The notes under the pieces: generated by a model
What the model saw: the letters and a program-made list of their open reading frames with translations, nothing else
Database searches by the model: none
Told to the model about the DNA's origin: nothing
Part shown: positions 5,299 through 11,319 of the stretch, piece after piece
Layout: each line of letters begins with the position of its first letter
Numbering within the stretch: the stretch's first letter is position 1
Program-made: the position numbers and the translations under genes
Source of the DNA: an uncultured Enterocloster sp.
Lineage (GTDB): Bacteria > Bacillota > Clostridia > Lachnospirales > Lachnospiraceae
Assembly (NCBI GenBank): GCA_944382045.1
Contig: CALWMT010000052.1
Location: 1-11,319 of the forward strand
Reading direction: 5' to 3'
Length of the DNA: 11,319 nt

Positions 5299-8200
5299 TT
5301 ATTCCTTCCCGTCTACCAAAGCCAGCAGCTCCTCCCGGCTCATGGAGCCAATCGAGCCCTCTGCCCCCTCCAGAATCTGGTCCGCCAGGTCCCGCTTGGT
5401 CTCCTGCATGCGCAGGATTTTTTCCTCAATGGAATGCCGGGCGATAATCTTATATACCGTCACCACCCGCGTCTGGCCAATCCGGTGGGCCCGGTCCGTA
5501 GCCTGATTCTGCACCGCCAGGTTCCACCAGGGGTCATAGTGAATCACGACATCCGCCCCGGTCAGATTAAGCCCCGTGCCCCCGGCCTTTAGGGAGATGA
5601 GAAATACCGGCGTGGTGTCCTGATTAAACTGCTTCACAAGGGCCAGCCGCTCCTCCTTGGGCGTGCTCCCCGTGATGGTGAAAAACGGAATCTTCTGGGC
5701 CCTAAGGTCCTCTGCCAGAAGCTCCAGCATAGATACAAACTGGGAGAAGAGCAGCACCTTGTGTTCCCCCTCCATGGCGCTCTTAATCAGCTCCAGGCAG
5801 ACCTCCCGCTTGGCCGAGCCGCCCTCGTATTCCTCAAAGCAAAGGGAGGGGTCACAGCATATCTGCCGGATTTTCGTGAGCTCCGCCAGAATCCTTATCT
5901 TATTTTTCTGAAACTCCTCCTCATTTCCCTCCGCCAGCATCTGCCGCATGTGGACCACCTGGCCGTCGTAGAGCCTCTGCTGCTCCCCCGAAAGTCTTGC
6001 AAACCGCACCTCCTCCAGCTTATCCGGCAGGTCCGTGAGCACGTCCTCCTTAAGCCTGCGCAGAATGAAGGGCGACACCATCTGCCGCAGCCTGGCCGAG
6101 GCCGCCTCGTCCTGATTCTTCACAATGGGCGTCTCCAAGGACTTCTTAAACGCCTCATAGGCGTAGAGATAACCGGGCATCAGATAGTCAAAGATGCTCC
6201 ACAGCTCGCTGAGCCGGTTCTCGATAGGCGTTCCCGTGAGTGCGAAGCGCACCCGGCTCCTTATAATCTTCACCGCCTTGGCCGCAGCCGTGGCGTGATT
6301 TTTGATATACTGGGCCTCGTCCAGTATCTGGCTGGCAAAGGAAATTCCCTCATACTCCGCCCCATCCCGCTTGAGCAGGTCATAGGAGGTCACTAGCACG
6401 TCCCAATTTTTATAATCGTGAATTCTCTGCCGTCTCTCCTCCTGGCTGCCCGCAATCAGGCAGACCCGAAGGCCCGGCGCAAACCGCGCAAACTCCTCCC
6501 CCCAGTTGTACACCAGGGAGGCAGGCGTAACCACCAGGGAGGCTCCCTCCCGGCCCTCCTCCTTCAGAGAGAGGAGAAATGCAATGGCCTGCAGCGTTTT
6601 TCCCAATCCCATATCATCCGCGAGAATCCCGCCAAAGCCATAGGCATCCAGGGTCCGCAGCCATTTAAAGCCAGCCTCCTGATAGCCCCGCAACACCCTT
6701 TTCAGGGAAGGGGGAACCTCAAAGTCCGAGTCCTTCACCGTCTTAAAGGCCTTAATTATCTGCTTAAACCGGCGGTCCCGGTCAAAATAAACGCCCCTGC
6801 CCGCCTCCAGCATCTTGTCCAGATACAGCGCCCGGTATACAGGCACCTCCATCTTCCCCTTGGCAAAGGCGGACGGGGAAATGCGCAGGGCCTCCATCAT
6901 CTGGTCCAGCTCCTCCAGGCTTTGATTCTCCAGATTAAGAAAATCCCCATTCCTTAAGCGGTGAAATTTCTTCCGGCCCCGGTAGCTCTTTAGAACCTCC
7001 AGAAGCTCCTCCCGCGTCAGCTCCTCCGAGGTCACGGACAGGTCCAGGAGCTCGCTCTCCACGGACACGCCCACGGTGATTCTCGGCTTTCTACGGATTT
7101 TCAGGCTCTGGAACCGGTCCGTGGCCTGCACCTCGCCCAGGGCCATAAGGGCCTCCACCCCCTCGTCCAGCACCCGGTACACCCGCTCTGCATCTCCCCC
7201 GCAGCAGCAGGCGCCGCGCGCCTCGTCTGTCACTGGAAAATACGCCTTCACCGCGTCATAGGCCCGGCTCTCCCTGGCCCAATCTCTGTAGGCATCCGAA
7301 ACAGCCTCTTCGTCCGTCTTCCCCTGGGAAGGCTCCTTCATAAGCGGATACCGCTTTTCCCCATACACAGCCTCCCCCTGGCAGAGCACATCCTCCCCCT
7401 CTGCGTCCAGGTAAAAGACAAAGGCGGCCTTCGGCGGCAGATACCGCCGTATTTCCCTGCTGTCCTTCTCCGTTATCTCCGCCCGCTCCGCAAGCATCGG
7501 AAGACTATTGTAATAAAACTCCGCCATCCGCCTGCGCCCGATACAGAAGGAAACTCTTCCCTCTGTCTCCTGGGCAAAAAGGGGCTCCAATCCCTTCACC
7601 GCGGCCTGGTCCATCTGGTTTAAAAAGTCCCGCTCCCCCTCCTTCTCCATATAGTAGACAAATGTAAGCCCCCAAATCAGCTCCGGGACCTCCCCCTGGA
7701 CCTGAATGCCCTGGAAGGTCCCCTTTTCGCCCACCTGCTTTTGAATTTGAAGGCGGAGCCTGGGCTCCTTTCTGCGGACCAGGAGCACGCCCTTTCTCTT
7801 TTCCCCTCCCTGTTCATCTAAAAGCTCTGCCTCGTCCCCCACGAGCAGGGCGTAAAGCGCATCCAGGCGGCTTCCGTACAGAGCAATGGAGCCCCCTATC
7901 TTCGTCTCCCGGTAGGAGGACCAGCGCTCCGCGCTCCGCATGCTGTCGTTCCTGGCCTCCTCGTCCAGCACCACACCGCGGATAAAATCCAGATATTTTT
8001 TCCCATGGTCCGTAAACCGGCTCTCCTTTAAGAGCACCTCTGTATTCTTTCCGAACACCGCCTTCGCTCCGCGCTCCGTCTGGTCCACCAGCTCCTCCAG
8101 GTCCTTCACGATGAATTTTTTCCCGCAGTCAATGCGGAAGGACACGCTGAGCCCATAATAATCCCTGTGCACCCGTGGAAGCAGGTCCAATACAGCCTCC

Positions 8201-9027
8201 TCCGCCTCCTGCGGCCCATCCAGGGGGCCCAGGCCCGGCATCCTTGTCATGGCCAGAAATGCGGCCCCCGCGCTGTCCGTCTCATCTCCGGGATTTACTC
8301 TGCGCAGATACTCAGCCAAAAGGCCAAACAAAGCCAGCTCATGCCGGCAGAGCTGCTGGCTGCCGTACCGAAGCCTCCTCATATAATGGCAGCTGCACCA
8401 GCGCACATCACACCGTGCCTCCACAACCGAGCTCTTATCAAAAAAGAGCATCACCTGCCCGGTGCTTTTTCCATCCCTCACAGTGCCATAGGCTATCCCC
8501 AGCAGTCCCCTGCCCTGGCCGCCCTTTCCGTAATAAGTGTCCGTGTAGCCCAGGCGCACATCATCCAGAGCAACCTTCCCTTTTTCCGCCAGCCCGGCAG
8601 CCTCCTGCAGGAGCGGCTTTCGGATTTGGAGCTCCCGCCCCATGGCCCGATAGTCAAAATACTGATACCCGAAAAGAGGCTCACTCTCCCAGGGTGCCTC
8701 CGGCTCCCAGATGCAGACCTCCTTTACAGGCTCCTCCTCAGAAAATGGAGCATCCCCGTCCACCTCCTGATATTCTCCATTTTCAATGGCAAAAAAGACG
8801 GCTGCCATATGCTTGCACTTCATCCCTCCCACAGCGTAGGGACAGCTGCAGGACACCGTCTTAACCATATCTCCCTGGGTAACAATCCTCACCTTATAGG
8901 CATGCTCCCCGCGCACCAGCGCCTCAAAGCGGTTTCCCCGCTTCTCCACCTTCTGTACATTTCCATCCCTATAATACCGGGCGCCCCTTGCGCGGATGGT
9001 GGAGCTGAATAAATAGGCCCACTTCAT
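5299..9027 (-). CDS. SNF2-family DNA-dependent ATPase/helicase with two SWIM zinc fingers
   Basis: SNF2-family ATPases translocate on double-stranded DNA; bacterial members such as RapA act on RNA polymerase, but the role of this SWIM-bearing group is poorly defined. Positions below count from the longer frame at 9063; subtract 12 for the proposed start. Zinc fingers: Cys72-x-Cys74-x8-Cys83-x-His85 (SWIM) and a second, Cys223-x-Cys225-x13-Cys239-x-His241. A long middle region is less conserved. The ATPase core has DDMGLGKT (816-823), VVTPASLVYNW, DEAQ (915-918), LTGTPIENRLSELWS and SPFILRRLKEDV. The second lobe has KVLLFSQF, AGGTGLNLTGAD and DRAHRIGQ. All catalytic motifs look intact. The ATG at 9063 has no ribosome binding site and overlaps a promoter -10. 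The ATG at 9027 (1242 residues) follows AGGAGG at 11 bases. It is probably monocistronic. Confidence 0.93.
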   Translation of the reverse strand: MKWAYLFSSTIRARGARYYRDGNVQKVEKRGNRFEALVRGEHAYKVRIVTQGDMVKTVSCSCPYAVGGMKCKHMAAVFFAIENGEYQEVDGDAPFSEEEPVKEVCIWEPEAPWESEPLFGYQYFDYRAMGRELQIRKPLLQEAAGLAEKGKVALDDVRLGYTDTYYGKGGQGRGLLGIAYGTVRDGKSTGQVMLFFDKSSVVEARCDVRWCSCHYMRRLRYGSQQLCRHELALFGLLAEYLRRVNPGDETDSAGAAFLAMTRMPGLGPLDGPQEAEEAVLDLLPRVHRDYYGLSVSFRIDCGKKFIVKDLEELVDQTERGAKAVFGKNTEVLLKESRFTDHGKKYLDFIRGVVLDEEARNDSMRSAERWSSYRETKIGGSIALYGSRLDALYALLVGDEAELLDEQGGEKRKGVLLVRRKEPRLRLQIQKQVGEKGTFQGIQVQGEVPELIWGLTFVYYMEKEGERDFLNQMDQAAVKGLEPLFAQETEGRVSFCIGRRRMAEFYYNSLPMLAERAEITEKDSREIRRYLPPKAAFVFYLDAEGEDVLCQGEAVYGEKRYPLMKEPSQGKTDEEAVSDAYRDWARESRAYDAVKAYFPVTDEARGACCCGGDAERVYRVLDEGVEALMALGEVQATDRFQSLKIRRKPRITVGVSVESELLDLSVTSEELTREELLEVLKSYRGRKKFHRLRNGDFLNLENQSLEELDQMMEALRISPSAFAKGKMEVPVYRALYLDKMLEAGRGVYFDRDRRFKQIIKAFKTVKDSDFEVPPSLKRVLRGYQEAGFKWLRTLDAYGFGGILADDMGLGKTLQAIAFLLSLKEEGREGASLVVTPASLVYNWGEEFARFAPGLRVCLIAGSQEERRQRIHDYKNWDVLVTSYDLLKRDGAEYEGISFASQILDEAQYIKNHATAAAKAVKIIRSRVRFALTGTPIENRLSELWSIFDYLMPGYLYAYEAFKKSLETPIVKNQDEAASARLRQMVSPFILRRLKEDVLTDLPDKLEEVRFARLSGEQQRLYDGQVVHMRQMLAEGNEEEFQKNKIRILAELTKIRQICCDPSLCFEEYEGGSAKREVCLELIKSAMEGEHKVLLFSQFVSMLELLAEDLRAQKIPFFTITGSTPKEERLALVKQFNQDTTPVFLISLKAGGTGLNLTGADVVIHYDPWWNLAVQNQATDRAHRIGQTRVVTVYKIIARHSIEEKILRMQETKRDLADQILEGAEGSIGSMSREELLALVDGKE

Positions 9028-9061
9028 TCTCTCTAAGTCCTCCTGCGTATTTTCTGACGCC

Positions 9062-9090
9062 ATTTTACTCTATTCAGCCCCAAATTACAA
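9062..9090 (-). promoter_or_regulatory. Predicted promoter of the SNF2 ATPase gene
   Basis: On the minus strand, TTGTAA (9090-9085), exactly 17 bases, then TAAAAT (9067-9062). The -35 hexamer and spacing are identical to those of the HTH gene promoter. The -10 overlaps the ATG at 9063, so transcription would begin near 9055 and translation at 9027. Confidence 0.6.
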
Positions 9091-9100
9091 CTTTTTAATC

Positions 9101-9117
9101 GCAGCAGTTCAGACGGC
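9101..9117 (+). repeat. Copy of the recurrent intergenic motif (copy D)
   Basis: GCAGCAGTTCAGACGGC matches 15 of 17 positions of the exact copy next to the SNF2 stop codon (5289-5273, minus strand). It lies 8 bases beyond the lipoprotein stop codon and just upstream of the SNF2 ATPase promoter, in a 62-base gap. No paired arm is evident here. Confidence 0.65.
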
Positions 9118-9125
9118 AGATATCT

Positions 9126-10517
9126 TCACTCCCCATACACCCGCCCGTCCGAGGCATCCACCGAAGCAAGAAGAAGCTCCTGCCCCTCTGCCGCCGGCGC
9201 TGCCTCGGAAAAAATACTTCGGGCATCTGCCTGAGTGCGGGCCGCAGAAGCTGCGCCGTAGAAGTTCCACACCGGACATAAAAGGCCGCCATTCTCTGTG
9301 CCTGCGCCTCCCTCAAAGGGCACATACCGATATTCCAGGGCGGCCCGTGTAAGCCTTGCCCCCACTGTAATCCCCTCCCCATCCAGGTCTGTAAACGCTC
9401 CCGCGAAAAAATCCTCCCTCCTGCCCTCATGGGTGTCGTAATAGGTTCGCGCATACTGCTCAAATATTTCCGCAGCCGACTCAAAGGGGAGAAGAAATCC
9501 CGCATCCTCTCTGGCCAGACTCTCCCGTCCAATGCTCTTGAGCTCCAGAAGCGTTCCGTCATCCGCATACACAAACTCCATATACTGGAGCCTGCTTCCA
9601 GCGCTTCCCATCAGGGCCAGGCCCCCGCCAGGCACTGGCACATCCCCGCAGCTCCTTCCATAATGAAGCGCCAGCCCGTATCGTCCCGGCTCAAGCTCCC
9701 CCGTCCTTTCATTCCGGGTGCGGATGCCCAGCCACCGGAGGCGTGGCTCTGAAAATTCCTCTGTGCACAGGCCTTCCTCCGCAAGACGGCTGATAAATTC
9801 TCGTGACTGCTCATCCATCCGCCTGCGAAATGTCTCCCTCTCCTCCTCTGTCCCCGCCTTTCCCTGGCTCACCAAGGCCGCAAAGACGGCATCCGGCTGA
9901 AATTCCCCATCCCCGCCATGGGTTATATCCTGTGCCGCCCGGCTTATCCAAAAAATAGGTGTGGATGCATCCGAGCTGGGAAAGGATAGGTCGTATATTC
10001 CATCCGCGGACAGCTCCCAGCCGGCAGCTTCCGGCTCCTCCCAGACAATCCCGTAAAAATCCCCCGCCAGCTCCTTATACGCCTCCCGCTCCTCCCGACT
10101 GTAGGGCTGATTCACAGCCCGGTACACCGGCAGGTCCTCCCCCTCCGGAACCCACACAGCGGCCTCCCCCTGCAGCTGAATGGCATCTGTCTTTAGCTGC
10201 ACCTCGTATACCTCCGGCGCTTTGGTCCGCTCCCGGATGCTCTCCGCTTGGGAAGCCCCCTGCGCTCCCTCCACGCTGCTCCCCACATCCAGCCCGGCAG
10301 CTTCCTCCGTTTTCTGCTGCATACTGGCTGCCTCTCCACCCTCCTCCGCAGCAATACCTGTCTCCCGTCCGCCCTTCCCCGCGGCAGCTCCTACCCCCGC
10401 ATTCTTCACGCCCACCACTGGCACGCGGGGCTCAGGCACCTGGCATCCGCCCAGCCACAGCGGCAGAATGCCTGCCGCCAGCAGCGCACGCCTCCCCCAC
10501 CTATAGCCTCCCCTCAT
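9126..10517 (-). CDS. Secreted lipoprotein of unknown function, next to a sensor kinase gene
   Basis: From the ATG at 10517 the 463-residue product has a lipoprotein signal: a charged start (MRGGYRWGRR), a hydrophobic stretch (ALLAAGILPLW) and the lipobox LGGC, with Cys25 as the predicted lipidated residue. A low-complexity Ala/Gly/Glu linker of about 70 residues follows. The globular part begins near VYEVQLKTDAIQLQGEAAVW. The C-terminus contains an LLCPVWNFYG stretch, resembling the P-x-W-x-F ends of PepSY-like or YycH/YycI-like extracellular regulators. It may belong to DUF6034, seen in Clostridia, but I cannot confirm this. Four upstream in-frame ATGs (10532, 10547, 10562, 10595) would give longer N-termini. 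I chose 10517 because GGGAGGA precedes it by 6 bases and it gives the most normal signal peptide. It lies 107 bases after the kinase gene, with no clear promoter between, so co-transcription is likely. Confidence 0.75.
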   Translation of the reverse strand: MRGGYRWGRRALLAAGILPLWLGGCQVPEPRVPVVGVKNAGVGAAAGKGGRETGIAAEEGGEAASMQQKTEEAAGLDVGSSVEGAQGASQAESIRERTKAPEVYEVQLKTDAIQLQGEAAVWVPEGEDLPVYRAVNQPYSREEREAYKELAGDFYGIVWEEPEAAGWELSADGIYDLSFPSSDASTPIFWISRAAQDITHGGDGEFQPDAVFAALVSQGKAGTEEERETFRRRMDEQSREFISRLAEEGLCTEEFSEPRLRWLGIRTRNERTGELEPGRYGLALHYGRSCGDVPVPGGGLALMGSAGSRLQYMEFVYADDGTLLELKSIGRESLAREDAGFLLPFESAAEIFEQYARTYYDTHEGRREDFFAGAFTDLDGEGITVGARLTRAALEYRYVPFEGGAGTENGGLLCPVWNFYGAASAARTQADARSIFSEAAPAAEGQELLLASVDASDGRVYGE

Positions 10518-10562
10518 ATGCCTTCCTCCCATATGCCTTTCTCTCATACACCTTCCTCTCAT
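10503..10562 (-). repeat. Four 15-base tandem units, each with an ATG and purine-rich SD-like sequence
   Basis: On the minus strand the units ATGAGAGGAAGGTGT (10562-10548), ATGAGAGAAAGGCAT (10547-10533), ATGGGAGGAAGGCAT (10532-10518) and ATGAGGGGAGGCTAT (10517-10503) follow each other directly. They stay in frame with the lipoprotein, encoding repeats of the type M-R/G-G/E-R-C/H. The GA-rich block in each unit lies about 6 bases before the ATG of the next, so each later ATG has its own Shine-Dalgarno-like site. The first ATG is served by GAGGAG further upstream. Confidence 0.8.
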
Positions 10563-10624
10563 GCTCCATTCTCCTCTCTGCCAATCCGTCCGCAAAGCAT
10601 TTCATCTGTTACAAGGCTATGGTA

Positions 10625-11319
10625 TCATTTCCCCTCCCCAAAATCCTCACCGGCCTGTAAATATTTTGTAAACACCACCCGCACCCTGGTCCCCTCCCCC
10701 AGCCTGCTTGCAAACTCCAGGCGCGCGCCGTGAAGAGCCGCAATCCGCTCCGCCAAGGCCAGTCCCAGCCCGGAGCCCCCCTCGCTGCGGCTCCTGGACT
10801 TATCCGCCATATAAAATGCCCGGGTGATTTTAGGAAGGTCCTCCGGTGCAATCCCGCAGCCATCATCCGTAACCTCGAAGACAAATCCCCCCTTCTCTCC
10901 TCCCTGCACCCTGCCCGCGAGAAGCATCCTTCCCCCTTTTTGGGAGGCCCGGCATCCATTCTGCACAAGGTTGCACAGGAGGCTGACCAGAAGCTCCGCA
11001 TCCCCCTGCAGGCACACTCCCGCATCACACTCGGTCTGCAGATGGATGGATTTTGCGGCCAGCATCTCCTTACAGGCCTGGCAGGTCCGCTCCAGCAGGT
11101 CCTCGGCCCGGACCTGCTCCCAGACGATGGCGTCATTTTTATACAGCCCGATAAGCTCCATAAGCTTCGCGCTCATCTTTTCCATGCGGGCCGCCGCCTG
11201 GCAAATCTGCTGTGCACAGCGGTCCTTCTGCTCCTCAGAAAGCCGCAGGGAGCGGAGGCTTTCCCCATATCCCAGAATAGAGGTCACCGGCGTCTTCATC
11301 TCATGGGCCAGCGCCCCCA
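10625..11319 (-). CDS. Sensor histidine kinase, C-terminal part (HisKA and HATPase_c), cut by window edge
   Basis: The frame is open to the window edge and reads ALAHEMKTPVTSILGY, the H-box; the phosphoacceptor His codon is 11303-11305. The HATPase_c domain follows with an N-box (LLCNLVQNGCRAS), G1 (VTDDGCGI), an F-box region (ITRAFYMADKSRSRSEGG) and G2 (GSGLGLALAERI). The protein ends 20 residues after the GEGTRVRVVF strand. All catalytic boxes are present, so this is an active kinase that autophosphorylates and passes phosphate to a response regulator. The N-terminal sensor and membrane segments, and probably the regulator gene, are outside the window. The ATG at 11299 lies inside the H-box and is not the start. 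The FYMxDKSRSR signature is one I associate with Lachnospiraceae kinases. The lipoprotein gene follows on the same strand. Confidence 0.95.
   Translation of the reverse strand, partial: GALAHEMKTPVTSILGYGESLRSLRLSEEQKDRCAQQICQAAARMEKMSAKLMELIGLYKNDAIVWEQVRAEDLLERTCQACKEMLAAKSIHLQTECDAGVCLQGDAELLVSLLCNLVQNGCRASQKGGRMLLAGRVQGGEKGGFVFEVTDDGCGIAPEDLPKITRAFYMADKSRSRSEGGSGLGLALAERIAALHGARLEFASRLGEGTRVRVVFTKYLQAGEDFGEGK

Noticed and set aside
8167..9012. 281-codon plus-strand frame opposite the SNF2 N-terminus
   Set aside because: It overlaps the well-supported SWIM-SNF2 reading frame, and its Pro/His/Leu-rich composition is typical of antisense frames in GC-rich genes.
10518..10595. Longer lipoprotein starting at 10595
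   Set aside because: No ribosome binding site precedes that ATG and it would put 36 mostly charged residues ahead of the hydrophobic signal stretch; the ATG at 10517 gives a normal lipoprotein signal.
10597..10624. GTAACAG followed by ATGAAATGC between kinase and lipoprotein, as a fifth motif copy
   Set aside because: Only the first 7 of 17 motif positions match.
9959..10660. 233-codon proline-rich plus-strand frame
   Set aside because: Shadow of the lipoprotein gene; the Pro runs are the complement of Gly/Arg/Glu codons, with no start signal.

Overview
The window looks like chromosomal core DNA from a GC-rich anaerobic Firmicute, most likely a Lachnospiraceae (Clostridium cluster XIVa) member. 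The clues are an oxygen-sensitive class III ribonucleotide reductase, a rubrerythrin, ScpA/ScpB of the Firmicute condensin, strong AGGAGG-type ribosome binding sites, and a sensor kinase with the FYMxDKSRSR signature that I associate with this family. The genus cannot be fixed from the sequence. I see no phage, transposon, CRISPR, tRNA or rRNA.

Layout, left to right. Positions 1-1271 (minus) hold the first 60 percent of nrdD, cut by the window edge, with a promoter and two NrdR-box-like operators upstream. A near-perfect palindrome at 1409-1464 separates it from a three-gene minus-strand operon transcribed from 3842 to 1468: a calcineurin-like metallophosphoesterase, scpA and scpB, all with overlapping ends. 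Its promoter lies at 3867-3895. Upstream of that is rubrerythrin (3954-4553, minus), divergent from the only plus-strand gene, a small HTH protein with a lysine-rich tail (4702-5190). A second palindromic element (5196-5283) separates that gene from a large SNF2-family ATPase (5299-9027, minus) with two SWIM zinc fingers. Next come a lipoprotein of unknown function (9126-10517, minus) and the C-terminal two thirds or so of a sensor histidine kinase (10625 to the edge, minus), probably one operon.

Functionally these are separate housekeeping and stress units: anaerobic dNTP synthesis, chromosome segregation, peroxide detoxification, a chromatin-remodeller-like ATPase, and an envelope signalling pair. 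The best candidates for something undescribed are non-coding. A 17-base motif, consensus GTAACARTTCAGRCGGC, recurs in full or degenerate form in all four gaps that follow the end of a gene or operon, twice as part of a large palindrome. The lipoprotein start region is built from four 15-base units, each pairing an ATG with a purine-rich Shine-Dalgarno-like stretch.

Several starts were moved inward from the longest open frame because a promoter or a strong ribosome binding site makes the internal ATG more likely. These are the phosphoesterase, the HTH protein, the SNF2 ATPase and the lipoprotein.
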